Shown: piece by piece, positions 42,660 to 50,761 of the stretch
How positions within the stretch are numbered: the stretch's first letter is position 1
How the letters are laid out: every line of letters begins with the position of its first letter
Assembly: GCA_964611035.1 (NCBI GenBank)
Contig: CAZSWT010000010.1
Span: 1-64,000, forward strand
Reading direction: 5' to 3'
Length of the DNA: 64,000 nucleotides
Origin: B33-G16 sp964611035
Lineage (GTDB): Bacteria > Desulfobacterota > DSM-4660 > Desulfatiglandales > B25-G16
Program-made: the position numbers and the translations under genes
Notes under the pieces: model-generated
Database searches by the model: none
Seen by the model: the letters and a program-made list of their open reading frames with translations, nothing else
Told to the model about the DNA's origin: nothing

Positions 42660-44057
42660 TTACACCTTATTTTTCTTTGTTTGCTCCAGGGTTTCAATAA
42701 ATGCGTCAATCCTGTTTCTTGTATCGACCTCAGAGTAAGAACTTATATCTATTATATCACTTTCTAAAATTAAGGAGGGGAGTTCCCTTTTTTTCTCTTT
42801 TTTTCTTCCATCTTTCCTTAATATCAATACAGGTATAGGCCTGTATATCTTTTTTAACTGATTGAGCTGCCAGATCAGTCCAAGATGCCACGTTCTACAT
42901 GAAAAAGCCTCATGCATCACAACACCATCGATCTGATAGTCTTCGATATATTGTATTAAACGTTCCACATCCGGCTCTGATCCAGGCCGTTTTTTTGCCT
43001 TGTCATACCAGTACGTCCAGTATCTAAGCCATCTCCAGGCGAGTCGTTCAATGGGGTCATTGGTATCAGGTATGTTCAACCTGTACATGGGTTCGATCAT
43101 GCGATATGTTGTCTCAACTGGAAAAACCGCGCCTTTGCTATTAAAATAATTAAAGTCAGTGAGGGCAAACCAGGACGGTAACCCACCAGCCCAAAGGAGC
43201 CTATATTTTTCATCCTTAACAACGCCCTCACCTCTGGCAATCTTATCTTTAAGTTCTCTGTTTAATCCAACAAAAAAATCATACCCTTCCTGTGTGCCAA
43301 GCATAAACACCATAGGCACCATAGTATTCATAGCATCGCCTGTGCCCATTGGTGTAGGAACAGCCCTTCTAAGTTCATAGGTTTCCCAGATTAGACTCCA
43401 TGTCCTCTCGCCTAAATCAACAAGCTCACTCAATCTATCCCAATCCATTTTTCTTCCGGTTTGCCGTTCTAAGAATTTGATCAGGCCCCGTAATTCCTCA
43501 ACAATGTATTTTATATAATAATCTTCAACTTCGGCTACCTCAATGTCATCTTCATATAGGGGCCATGGTAACCCAACATTGTAGATAGGAACCTCGGGCA
43601 TATATTGCTGCACTGCCTGATACCACTTGTTTCTCGGGTCACACAGAATCTGGCCGCTGGATAACATAAAATCAGGTTTTGCCTGTCCTCCCCATGGGGC
43701 ATCAGGAGGCATCTCCCCTAAGTCTTCCCTCCACTGGTCAAAGCCGAGCCCACAGAGTGCATATGTGCAAAGAGAACGAGAAAAGCTAAGAGATTCTGCC
43801 TTTTCAAGGAATCTCGTGGCATCCCTTTTTGCACCGCAAATGCCAGCATAATTCTCGGTCCAGACTGGCACTATATCCATTGCCCTTATGATTTCATCAT
43901 AGCTGCAGACAATAAATGCATAAGCTATTGATTTTCCCTCCTCCCGTGCCTTTACAGTGCCACCAATAGTGGCCTTTACCATGGGCCCAATTTTTCCGGC
44001 GGCTTCAGTTGCATGCCTTCTTCTTTTTCTTTCTTCCTTTTTTTGTTCTTCAGCCAT
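42660..44057 (-). CDS. 2-hydroxyacyl-CoA dehydratase family subunit (HgdA/BcrB-like)
   Basis: A 465-residue member of the HGD-D family: IVCSYDEIIRAMDIVPVWTENYAGICGAKRDATRFLE near the start, SRSLCTYALCGLG, FALTDFNYFNSKGAVFPVETTYRM, and VMHEAFSCRTWHLGLIWQ near residue 390 (cysteines for the iron-sulfur cluster). With the neighbour at 44166 it would form the cluster-bearing heterodimer that performs radical dehydration of a 2-hydroxyacyl-CoA or reduction of an aromatic CoA ester. Sequence alone does not settle which. Confidence 0.85.
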   Translation of the reverse strand: MAEEQKKEERKRRRHATEAAGKIGPMVKATIGGTVKAREEGKSIAYAFIVCSYDEIIRAMDIVPVWTENYAGICGAKRDATRFLEKAESLSFSRSLCTYALCGLGFDQWREDLGEMPPDAPWGGQAKPDFMLSSGQILCDPRNKWYQAVQQYMPEVPIYNVGLPWPLYEDDIEVAEVEDYYIKYIVEELRGLIKFLERQTGRKMDWDRLSELVDLGERTWSLIWETYELRRAVPTPMGTGDAMNTMVPMVFMLGTQEGYDFFVGLNRELKDKIARGEGVVKDEKYRLLWAGGLPSWFALTDFNYFNSKGAVFPVETTYRMIEPMYRLNIPDTNDPIERLAWRWLRYWTYWYDKAKKRPGSEPDVERLIQYIEDYQIDGVVMHEAFSCRTWHLGLIWQLNQLKKIYRPIPVLILRKDGRKKEKKRELPSLILESDIIDISSYSEVDTRNRIDAFIETLEQTKKNKV

Positions 44058-44165
44058 TTGTAGATACCTCCTTATCGTTCATCGTTTTCCGCCGGCCTCC
44101 GAGTTCACGAATTCCTTGGAATTCGGAAACAACGGACAACGGACAACTGACAACGGACGTTACCA

Positions 44166-45326
44166 TCATCCAATCATCTCAAGAAATGCCTGGATTCTTG
44201 TGCGTAATCGGCCAATAGTACCCGCCGAGTATTCATCCTCAAGATAGAGGACCGGCATTTTTAGGGAATCAAGGTATGCCTTTCGTGCAGGAACCTCAAA
44301 ACCAAATGGATCACAATATTTATAGAGATAAAGGATAACACCATCCACATTAAATTCCTTAATTAAGGAGCCAACATCACCAAATCTTGACTCAAGATCT
44401 TCCTGATAGGTTTCCCCCACCTTTTCCCTGTAGGTCCTGGGGCAATTAATTTTATCCAGATAACGGTGGGCGAGTGCATCCACAGGATTATCCCCGACAT
44501 CAGTTTTAGGCCAGCAGTCTCTGGTGCCGATGCAAAGGCTATCAGCAACCACATTGGCGCCACTATCCTCAATAAGCTTGAAAAAATCAACATTATCCAC
44601 GCAGGCGCCGTCAATCAGTATTCGAGGAGCCTTTTTAAAAGGAGCTTCTTTTCTCTGCTTGAGTTTTTCTAAAACCTCATCGAATAAGTTATTGGCCTCC
44701 TTAACTGGCAGACTTATCCCAACGGTCAATATTTTTGCTATTTCCGTGCCTGAGACAAGAGGTGGATCGGACTTCCTTAATTCATAGAGCGCCCGTGCCT
44801 TGTCCCTGTTTTCATTGTACAGATCAATTGATTCAGCGAGGTCACCATCTGAAATCTCTTTTCCGGCAAACCTTCCCAGGCTTTTTCTAAATGTCTCTAA
44901 CTCTGCCTTAAAGAAATCCATAGAAGGACCTCTTGCTGTGTGAGGGAGATTAATAAAATGGGAATATGGAAAATCCAGTGAATACCTCCACACACTGTAG
45001 GTTCTTGTAATGCTGTCACAGGCGTGAGGCAGAACAAGACCCTCACAAAAATCATATCTTCCCTTTAATGAAACATCAAAGCAACTCCGCATAAAAGGGC
45101 ATGCGATGGTCTCCATCTGTGTATCGCCTTTTGTGATAGGCTCATGGACATCTCCCCTTATCCTGAATGGCAGAAATCCAGCTGCCGAAATAAACTCCAC
45201 TGGAACAAGCGAGCAAAGATAGGCAATTACCTTCTGGCCCTGATCTTTCAGTTGCCTTGCCCTGAGCCCGTAGTCCTGATAATAGTTTTCAACCTGAGAC
45301 AGAATGTCACTATTTTTTTCATTCAT
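44166..45326 (-). CDS. 2-hydroxyacyl-CoA dehydratase family subunit (HgdB/BcrC-like)
   Basis: About 386 residues from the preferred ATG at 45326: VIAYLCSLVPVEFISAAGFLPFRIRG, ACPFMRSCFDVSLKG (cluster cysteines), VLPHACDSITRTYSVW and VILYLYKYCDPFGFEVPARK. The family works in anaerobic amino-acid fermentation or aromatic degradation. It is first in the operon: this gene, the second subunit, then the activator. The 108-base gap to the next gene holds GAATTCC-type and CAACGGACAA palindromic repeats. Confidence 0.87.
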   Translation of the reverse strand: MNEKNSDILSQVENYYQDYGLRARQLKDQGQKVIAYLCSLVPVEFISAAGFLPFRIRGDVHEPITKGDTQMETIACPFMRSCFDVSLKGRYDFCEGLVLPHACDSITRTYSVWRYSLDFPYSHFINLPHTARGPSMDFFKAELETFRKSLGRFAGKEISDGDLAESIDLYNENRDKARALYELRKSDPPLVSGTEIAKILTVGISLPVKEANNLFDEVLEKLKQRKEAPFKKAPRILIDGACVDNVDFFKLIEDSGANVVADSLCIGTRDCWPKTDVGDNPVDALAHRYLDKINCPRTYREKVGETYQEDLESRFGDVGSLIKEFNVDGVILYLYKYCDPFGFEVPARKAYLDSLKMPVLYLEDEYSAGTIGRLRTRIQAFLEMIG

Positions 45327-45489
45327 CGGCTTTATCTCCTTTTTAATTTCTACATACACTATTCGTTTATCGGACTAAACTCCTTTTCGATTTGGCGAAA
45401 GGCATATCTGTTTAAAACATTTGGATTTTAATCATTTAAATTTATTTAAGATTTCGATATTCGGATTTCGGATTTTCACAACGTGTGGC

Positions 45490-45509
45490 TACTTTGTAGC
45501 TACAAAGTA
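45490..45509. promoter_or_regulatory. Perfect 20-bp palindrome upstream of the dehydratase operon
   Basis: TACTTTGTAGCTACAAAGTA is a perfect palindrome without spacer. It lies about 160 bases upstream of the first gene of the dehydratase operon (minus strand) and 196 bases before the small gene at 45706 (plus strand). Its size and symmetry suit a dimeric repressor operator (for example TetR-type). The rest of 45,360-45,705 is AT-rich with no gene. Confidence 0.6.
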
Positions 45510-45705
45510 ACTAAATTATTATGGCTTGTCAATGTTCTTCCGCTTTTATAGATGCCCTTTTTTTATTCTATTTAGTTAACAGTTCCAGGGCTGAATGCTG
45601 ACCGCTGATTGATTGCAAAAAAACACGGTGAGATTATTGTATTGAGAAAAAATCTGTTGTTTTTCTTTTCAAATTATATATTTTACTTTTGTGAGGAGGT
45701 AAGAG

Positions 45706-45870
45706 ATGATGACAGAGAAGACAGAGATAATAGCCAGCTACGATCAGGACTCAAAAAGGTATCACAGGTATGTGATTGACGAAGGCCAGGGGATTGTTGG
45801 AAATATTTATGTCCCAAAAGGGAAAGATATTCCAAAGGAATTAAAAATTACGCTTCGGGTTAAAGATTAA
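45706..45870 (+). CDS. Small conserved-looking protein, unknown function (54 residues)
   Basis: ATG at 45706 follows GAGGAGGT at the ideal distance, and the frame of 54 residues ends 17 bases before a terminator, so this is a complete transcription unit. It reads MMTEKTEIIASYDQDSKRYH, then VIDEGQGIVGNIYVPKGKDI and ELKITLRVKD. There is no signal peptide, membrane segment or cysteine. The pattern suggests a small beta-rich protein. I do not recognise the family. Confidence 0.75.
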   Translation: MMTEKTEIIASYDQDSKRYHRYVIDEGQGIVGNIYVPKGKDIPKELKITLRVKD

Positions 45871-45886
45871 AAACACCCCCCCCTCC

Positions 45887-45931
45887 AAAAAAAGCCCTTA
45901 TGGATATAAAAGAAATTCATAGGGGTTTTTT
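45887..45931 (+). terminator. Rho-independent terminator after the 54-residue gene
   Basis: AAAAAGCCCTTATG pairs with CATAGGGGTTTTTT around a ~16-base loop, with T residues at the end and A residues at the start, so it can act in both directions. The following sequence to 46,090 is AT-rich (ATTGCA repeats near 46,005-46,035) and holds no gene. Confidence 0.8.
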
Positions 45932-46090
45932 CTGCACAAGCCATTGTAAGCTATAAACTTATAAATGTCTGATGCGGATGTTATCATTGGGTCCTATTTC
46001 GTTTATTGCAAAATATATTGCATTTATTGCAAATATATGTTATTAACTATTTCCTCTGACTGAGGATTTTAGAGAAACGGATATCAAAAA

Positions 46091-46678
46091 ATGCCGACAG
46101 ATCTTAACAAGACCCAAATCCTCGAGAACTTGGAGGTCCTTTCAGAATGGCTAAGTGTAAAATATCCGGATGATACTTTCGAACTTGTTGTCGTGGGCGG
46201 AGCCGCTATGGCACTTGATGAGTTCAAAGACCAGACCAGGGACATTGATCTCCTATTGCCGGAAATATTGCCTGCTGCTCTTAAAGAGGGGATCGCTCAT
46301 GTCAGCAGGGCCAAAAAACTACCCCCGGAATGGATTAATACCAATGCGGCCAACATTCTAAAGAAATTAAAACCAACAAAAGGATTACCGGAGTACTTCA
46401 ATGAAATTTCCAGGACGATTGACATCGGTGACAACCTGAAGATCACATTGATTGGAAGGCAGGCCTTGATTGGTATGAAACTCCTTGCATCTACACCGTC
46501 ATACACCAAGCATACAGATGATATAAGAAGCCTGAACCCGAGAAAAGAGGAAATTGAAGAGGCAGTACGATTTGTGTTAAGCATCGATAACGATGAATTA
46601 AGAAAAGAAGATTTGCGAATTGTTCTTAAGGCCATAGGATTCGATTTTGATGAATTTACCGGAAACGATAAAAGATAG
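46091..46678 (+). CDS. Nucleotidyltransferase-fold protein (DUF6036/AbiEii-like), probable toxin-antitoxin component
   Basis: A 195-residue protein. FELVVVGGAAMALDEFKDQTRDIDLLL (residues ~30-56) is the minimal nucleotidyltransferase motif: GG, then D-x-D about a dozen residues on. This fold is used by AbiEii/MNT-type modules. It overlaps the next gene by 29 bases, the tight coupling usual for toxin-antitoxin pairs. A conserved ~100-bp repeat follows the pair. No substrate is known; a defence or stress role is inferred from family and position. Confidence 0.75.
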   Translation: MPTDLNKTQILENLEVLSEWLSVKYPDDTFELVVVGGAAMALDEFKDQTRDIDLLLPEILPAALKEGIAHVSRAKKLPPEWINTNAANILKKLKPTKGLPEYFNEISRTIDIGDNLKITLIGRQALIGMKLLASTPSYTKHTDDIRSLNPRKEEIEEAVRFVLSIDNDELRKEDLRIVLKAIGFDFDEFTGNDKR

Positions 46679-47453
46679 GGCGCGCTTTATGATCCGATGT
46701 GCCTGGGTGACCATGGGCATCCCTTTTGACGTCCCAATAGTTAACGAAAAAAGAGAGGGCATTATAGATGTGGAGGCCCTGTTCATGGCCACATTTTTGT
46801 TTATGGAGCAGGACAGAATGGTTACGGATCTACCGGCATGGATCATTCGCTTTAAGGACATCATTAATCACCAGAAATTAAAATCAATGTTCAAGTCTTG
46901 TCCTGAAAAACACAAGCGGACAATTTTTAAAAACCTGAATCATGATCCTTTTGGCGCAACGCCGGAGTCTTTTAAAAGGATCTTTGGCCTTAAAAACATT
47001 CCCACAAAAGAATCAGTTCAAACCATTGAGAGAAGATCATTAAAACTTAATTCGCTAAATCATGTAGCCCGGTCCTCGGTTATGATAAGGAATAGGCTGC
47101 TTTATGGTACGGGCTTCCGAGCGGATTTAATATCAATCACCCAAATCAAGAATATTAAGATGAACGGAAAGCAACTGGCGACCTTATTGTGCACCGCTGA
47201 TTCAACGATATCACGCATTCTGAATGACCTGAGGTCCTGCAAATTTCTGGACCAGGATAACGAGAGGATAAAGCTTGCAAATCCTTATCCGGGCATGTTT
47301 CTATCGAGTCAAACCATCTTGAATCTGTATGAAATAATTGATGCCGAGGAATTTCGATCAAAGGAACTCAAGAAAGAAGCCTATGAAAACATCAGCTTCA
47401 AAAACGATAGATTTTGCATGCAGCTTCTTCCTTCTTCCGCCCCTGGGTCATAA
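46650..47453 (+). CDS. Partner of the nucleotidyltransferase; winged-helix-like C-terminal part
   Basis: About 267 residues. The N-terminal half is not recognised. The segment MNGKQLATLLCTADSTISRILNDLRSCKFLD (about residues 170-200) looks like a winged-helix or MarR-like DNA-binding unit, followed by ANPYPGMFLSSQTILNLYEI. It overlaps the upstream gene (ATG at 46650, or TTG at 46647), so the pair is co-translated. By analogy with AbiEi/AbiEii it may be the DNA-binding antitoxin or regulator; this is inference. Confidence 0.6.
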   Translation: MNLPETIKDRARFMIRCAWVTMGIPFDVPIVNEKREGIIDVEALFMATFLFMEQDRMVTDLPAWIIRFKDIINHQKLKSMFKSCPEKHKRTIFKNLNHDPFGATPESFKRIFGLKNIPTKESVQTIERRSLKLNSLNHVARSSVMIRNRLLYGTGFRADLISITQIKNIKMNGKQLATLLCTADSTISRILNDLRSCKFLDQDNERIKLANPYPGMFLSSQTILNLYEIIDAEEFRSKELKKEAYENISFKNDRFCMQLLPSSAPGS

Positions 47454-47520
47454 TATGGAATTAATCAGCCTGGAAAAGGTCCTTCGAACTGCTGGATATC
47501 ATGAAAAAAGAATCTGAAAT

Positions 47521-47619
47521 TTGCGATTAAAGAGGTGGCACTTACTTCATTAGAAAAAGTATCGAGGGAAGAGGTAATACCCCATTTTGAGTACGTTCCG
47601 CACATACGTCCCGGTTGAC
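47521..47619 (+). repeat. Island repeat R2, copy A
   Basis: TTGCGATTAAAGAGGTGGCA opens the copy, followed by CTTACTTCAT, GAGGGAAGAGG and ending CATACGTCCCGGTTGAC. Four further copies lie at 48694, 49571, 50762 and 51145. Read in one frame it encodes the decayed peptide AIKEVALTSLEKVSREE. Upstream, from 47456, MELISLEKVLRTAGYH repeats the beginning of the small frame at 49398. The remainder of the 47,454-47,751 gap holds the vapBC operator. Confidence 0.7.
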
Positions 47620-47696
47620 GGTTGATTTTCTAGGCCAACGTTATACTTCGACCATCTACACAACTAAACTTCTGATAAAATTTTACAATTGATATT

Positions 47697-47729
47697 TCAC
47701 ATTAATACGTGATATACGTATTAATGTGA
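47697..47729. promoter_or_regulatory. Perfect palindromic operator before vapBC
   Basis: TCACATTAATACGT (47697-47710), spacer GATAT, and its exact complement ACGTATTAATGTGA (47716-47729). It ends 23 bases before the antitoxin ATG, overlapping the likely promoter. Ribbon-helix-helix antitoxins bind such inverted repeats to repress their own operon. Confidence 0.75.
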
Positions 47730-47751
47730 TCTTTTATAAAGGAGTATATCC

Positions 47752-47997
47752 ATGGAGAGACAGAATGTAACGTTATCCTTGCCCAAATTATTATTGAAGA
47801 AGGCTAAGGTGCTCGCCGCAGGCAGAGAAAAATCTCTGAGTGAACTCTTAAGAGAATCACTTGAGGAGAAGGTCAGAGAAGCAAACGGTTATAAGAAGGC
47901 GCGACAAAGGCAATTGAAGCTTCTCAAAGAAGGCCTTGACCTTGGAACAAAAGGAGATATTGAAACCACAAGGGATGAAGTTCATGAAAGGCGATAA
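47752..47997 (+). CDS. vapB: VapB-type antitoxin (ribbon-helix-helix)
   Basis: The 81 residues start MERQNVTLSLPKLLLKKAKVLA, then GREKSLSELLRESLEEKVRE, a classic ribbon-helix-helix (CopG-like) fold, followed by a charged C-terminal part that would wrap the toxin. AAAGGAG precedes the ATG. It overlaps the PIN toxin gene by 14 bases, and a perfect palindrome lies upstream. Confidence 0.85.
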   Translation: MERQNVTLSLPKLLLKKAKVLAAGREKSLSELLRESLEEKVREANGYKKARQRQLKLLKEGLDLGTKGDIETTRDEVHERR

Positions 47998-48424
47998 AGT
48001 ATTTCTTGACACCAATATCATCATTTATGCCTATGATGCGGGCGCAGGGGAAAAACACCACATAGCCAAGAAAATCATTGTTGAGTTATGGGATTCAGGG
48101 CTTGGAGTGATCAGCACCCAGGTACTCCAAGAATTTTTTGTAAACGTCACCCAAAAGATACCAAAAAAATTAGACAAACGACTGGCCAAGGATATTGTGA
48201 GTGATCTTTTGAAATGGGATGTTGTAGTCAATGATGGGGAATCTATTATTGAAGCGATTGAAATTCTTTTACGATACGGTTATTCCTTTTGGGATTCGCT
48301 GATTATTGAGGCAGCTATAAGAAGTGGCGCAACAGTATTGCTGTCTGAAGACCTGTCTCATGGACAGATAATTCATGGCGTAACCATCAAAAATCCTTTT
48401 AAAGCTGAGCCATTCCCACTTTAA
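47984..48424 (+). CDS. vapC: VapC-type PIN-domain ribonuclease toxin
   Basis: About 146 residues with the PIN fold: VFLDTNIIIYAYD (first catalytic aspartate), ISTQVLQEFFVNV (conserved E), and YSFWDSLIIEAAIRSGATVLLSEDL (two further acids). VapC toxins cut tRNA, rRNA or mRNA. ATG at 47984 is chosen; an in-frame ATG at 47975 adds three residues. The gene starts inside the vapB end, typical for the pair. Confidence 0.87.
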   Translation: MKGDKVFLDTNIIIYAYDAGAGEKHHIAKKIIVELWDSGLGVISTQVLQEFFVNVTQKIPKKLDKRLAKDIVSDLLKWDVVVNDGESIIEAIEILLRYGYSFWDSLIIEAAIRSGATVLLSEDLSHGQIIHGVTIKNPFKAEPFPL

Positions 48425-48693
48425 ACTTTGATTTATCAACTATGTGGGAGCATATAAAAATAAGCAGTCAAGTGGAGCCCCAAGGGCAAGCCCTTGGCAT
48501 CACTTAGTTTCGCCGATTTTCTTCGCGAACGGCGGGACTTAGTGGCACGACATCCCGATCTTAATCCCGACCACAAAAGGCCGAGACTAAAGCCGTGGCT
48601 TTCTGCGGTCGGGGCAAAGGAAACTGCTGAAAAGATAATAAACGATATATGTTGGTGTGACCCCCATTTTTTCATACATGTGATATAAAAGCC
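48425..48693. other. GC-rich non-coding patch with perfect palindrome
   Basis: From about 48,470 to 48,640 composition is clearly richer in GC than its surroundings. CCAAGGGCAAGCCCTTGG (48480-48497) is a near-perfect palindrome, and CCGACCACAAAAGG ... CTGCGGTCGGGG forms a further pairing. A short frame, 48494-48688, is open but has no binding site or recognisable product. It may be a decayed gene or a structured RNA. Confidence 0.35.
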
Positions 48694-48816
48694 ATGCTTG
48701 GCCCCCGGAAAAAGAATTTGAGGCTTGCAATTAAAGAGGTGGCACTTACTTCATCAGCAAAAGTGTTGATCGAAAAGGCAATATTAAGTTTGTGCGCGTT
48801 CTGCACGAACGGTTGA
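48694..48816 (+). repeat. Island repeat R2, copy B (contains a 40-residue open frame)
   Basis: It reads ATGCTTGGCCCCCGGAAAAA, then TTGAGGCTTGCAATTAAAGA and ends near ACGGTTGA. The frame from ATG 48694 to 48816 is open: MLGPRKKNLRLAIKEVALTS, then AKVLIEKAILSLCAFCTNG. The same peptide pattern recurs in copy E. The gap from 48,817 to 48,942 is AT-rich and holds only promoter-like sequence (TTGACA near 48,853). Confidence 0.65.
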
Positions 48817-48942
48817 TGAAAAAGCATACCTTTATAACCTATTTAACATTTGTATTGACAACGTGTTAATTTTGAGATACATTGTATAGCAAATATGGAT
48901 TCAATTTTTTATAACTTAAATATTTATATAAGGCTATGAATT

Positions 48943-49212
48943 ATGGCTAAAAGTACAAGTGTAAATGTTAGAACGACTGAGGATATTAAAAAGGGCGCAG
49001 AGGTTGTTCTTAATGGCCTCGGATTAAATATCTCCTCGGCTGTTAATCTTTTTTTGAAGCAAGTTATCAATTACCGAGGTATCCCGTTTGATTTGCGACT
49101 GCCTAACAAGGAAACGTTACATGCTATGGATGATATCGAAAATAATCGTAATCTTGAGTCCGCAGATACCGTTGAAGAAATGTTCAAAAAAAATACAAAC
49201 CTCATCCCTTAA
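48943..49212 (+). CDS. RelB/DinJ-family antitoxin
   Basis: The 89 residues begin MAKSTSVNVRTTEDIKKGAE and have the RelB/DinJ core LGLNISSAVNLFLKQVINYRGIPFDLRLP, then a variable C-terminus. The family binds the operon promoter through its N-terminal ribbon-helix-helix and blocks a YafQ-type RNase. Here only the C-terminal part of such a toxin remains in a different frame straight downstream, so the antitoxin has lost its partner. Confidence 0.85.
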   Translation: MAKSTSVNVRTTEDIKKGAEVVLNGLGLNISSAVNLFLKQVINYRGIPFDLRLPNKETLHAMDDIENNRNLESADTVEEMFKKNTNLIP

Positions 49213-49334
49213 AAGGCAAATACTCAGGTTATATGGAATGTCATATTGAATCTGATTGGTTGCTAATCTGGAAGGCAGATAGTAAAGCCGTTTATCTAAC
49301 ACGAACCGGCACACATTCAGACCTTTTTGGATAA
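49190..49334 (+). pseudogene. YafQ-type toxin, C-terminal fragment
   Basis: In the frame overlapping the end of the antitoxin gene the text is YKPHPLKGKYSGYMECHIES, then DWLLIWKADSKAVYLTRTGT and HSDLFG with TAA at 49332-49334. This is the conserved C-terminal half of YafQ mRNA interferases (LKG...ECHIEPDWLLIY...TGTHSDLF). The N-terminal half and a start codon are missing, so a deletion appears to have fused antitoxin end and toxin middle. Confidence 0.85.
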
Positions 49335-49397
49335 TATAGCCACTACTTTTTAGATGTCTGCATTTGTGATCAAGCAGCAATTAAACTTATCGCCTAT

Positions 49398-49559
49398 ATG
49401 GAGCTTGAGCAAAAATCAATTAGCCTGGAAAAGTCCCTTCGATCCGCCGGGTATCATGGTAAAAAGCTATATCCGAGACATCTTGAGAAGACCTTCAAGG
49501 AAAGCGTTAAGGAGGGAAAAACGCTGAGGATTCAATTCAAAAGGCTTGTACAGTTTTGA
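49398..49559 (+). pseudogene. Short frame, possible remnant of an island gene
   Basis: ATG at 49398 opens 53 residues: MELEQKSISLEKSLRSAGYH, then GKKLYPRHLEKTFKESVKEG and TLRIQFKRLVQF. The first 20 residues are repeated in altered form at 47,456 (MELISLEKVLRTAGYH), upstream of R2 copy A. There is no good ribosome binding site. It may be the beginning of a decayed gene that once accompanied the R2 repeat. Confidence 0.35.
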
Positions 49560-49570
49560 TATTAAAAGTT

Positions 49571-49698
49571 ATGCCTGGTTCCTCGGAAAAGACATTTAAT
49601 GCTTGCGACTAAAAAGATAAAGAAATTGCACTTGCTCATCAGGAAAAGTGTTGAGGGAAGAGGCAATATTCAGTCTTGTACAAATTCTTCACTGCCTG
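49571..49698 (+). repeat. Island repeat R2, copy C
   Basis: ATGCCTGGTTCCTCGGAAAA, then GCTTGCGACTAAAAAGATAA, AGGAAAAGTGTTGAGGGAAG and AGGCAATATTCAGTCTTGTA. The peptide reading is broken by stops in this copy (EIALAHQEKC, stop). It follows the toxin remnant and precedes the second nucleotidyltransferase module. Sequence from 49,699 to 50,011 is AT-rich with no gene apparent. Confidence 0.65.
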
Positions 49699-50011
49699 AT
49701 TTCGGAATCTTTTTAACCAGTTAGAGCAATTATCCTTTCAAGAAATAATGGGTATGACCTCTACCTATTCCATATCCATTAAAATCATCCTTGATTTTTT
49801 TTAAGAATTTGTGCATGTCTTATAAAAAGGAAATTTTTTAGCATGGGTTCGGGAAAATTCGGCTCCGACTCACAAAAAAGCCAATTCCGTGATATAATAT
49901 TACATATTTTTCCCATTCTGCCAGGCCGATTTTAGACGGATTACGTGTCTGTGTCAGGGATTTGATAAAAAGATAATAAATAATGAAATATCCTATACAT
50001 TTTTAGATAAA

Positions 50012-50233
50012 ATGATTAAGCACCCAGAGGTATTTAAAAAATTCGAAGATGACTTTATCAGGGATGATGGAAAACTCTCTTTCGGCTCTGCCATAAAGCT
50101 CTTTACATATATGTGGAATGAGGCATCAAATCTTGGCGCTTTCCCTCCTAAAGATCCATTAGAAGGCATAGAAGTAGATATAAGAATTGCTAAGACGCTT
50201 AATTCATGTTTGAAAAAATCCTTTCCCGGATAG
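50012..50233 (+). CDS. Small partner of the nucleotidyltransferase (73 residues), unknown
   Basis: The frame reads MIKHPEVFKKFEDDFIRDDG, then KLSFGSAIKLFTYMWNEASN and PPKDPLEGIEVDIRIAKTLN. It overlaps the next gene by 28 bases. Small proteins of this kind often precede MNT-type nucleotidyltransferases as antitoxin or partner. There is no recognisable domain; the sequence looks helical and soluble. A clear binding site is not seen. Confidence 0.6.
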   Translation: MIKHPEVFKKFEDDFIRDDGKLSFGSAIKLFTYMWNEASNLGAFPPKDPLEGIEVDIRIAKTLNSCLKKSFPG

Positions 50234-50760
50234 GGGTCTCTCTCAAAAAACATAACCTTCCTTACATGGTTGTCGGAGGACAGGCGGTATTGCTTTATGG
50301 AGAACCCCGCCTTACAAGAGATATAGACATTACCCTTGGTGTGGATATCGATCATCTTGGAGAGGTTCTTGCTGTGGTTCAAGAACTCAACCTTAAACCC
50401 CTGCCTAAAGAGATAGAACCATTTGCCAGAGAAACGATGGTGCTGCCTGCACTGGATGAACATACGGGTATCAGAGTAGATTTCATCTTCTCATATACTC
50501 CATATGAAACAGAGGCCATAAAGAGGGCAAGAAAGATAAAGATAATAGATCAGGAGGTTAATTTTACCTCTCCGGAAGACCTTATAATTCATAAAATCTT
50601 TGCAGGCCGGCCAAGAGATATAGAAGATGTAAGGACTGTTCTCCTCAAAAATCCTGATGTTGACTTACAGTACATAAGGGGATGGCTGAAGGAATTCGAT
50701 GAAGCTTCTAAGGAAAAGGATTTTTTAAAAACATTTGAAGGAATAGTGAAAGAGGCATGA
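50206..50760 (+). CDS. Nucleotidyltransferase-fold protein (AbiEii/MNT-like)
   Basis: A 184-residue protein with YMVVGGQAVLLYGEPRLTRDIDITLG (residues ~21-46: GG, G-S-like QAV and D-x-D), FIFSYTPYE, and FTSPEDLIIHKIFAGRPRDIEDVRTVL, typical of the DUF6036/AbiEii-like nucleotidyltransferases. It probably transfers a nucleotide to RNA or a protein, as shown for some relatives. It is coupled to the 73-residue gene upstream. A second, unrelated-looking member lies at 46091. Confidence 0.78.
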   Translation: MFEKILSRIGVSLKKHNLPYMVVGGQAVLLYGEPRLTRDIDITLGVDIDHLGEVLAVVQELNLKPLPKEIEPFARETMVLPALDEHTGIRVDFIFSYTPYETEAIKRARKIKIIDQEVNFTSPEDLIIHKIFAGRPRDIEDVRTVLLKNPDVDLQYIRGWLKEFDEASKEKDFLKTFEGIVKEA

Positions 50761-50761
50761 A

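Noticed and set aside
48494..48688. 64-residue gene in the GC-rich patch
   Set aside because: No ribosome binding site, begins inside a perfect palindrome, and both strands are open for similar lengths; better seen as non-coding.
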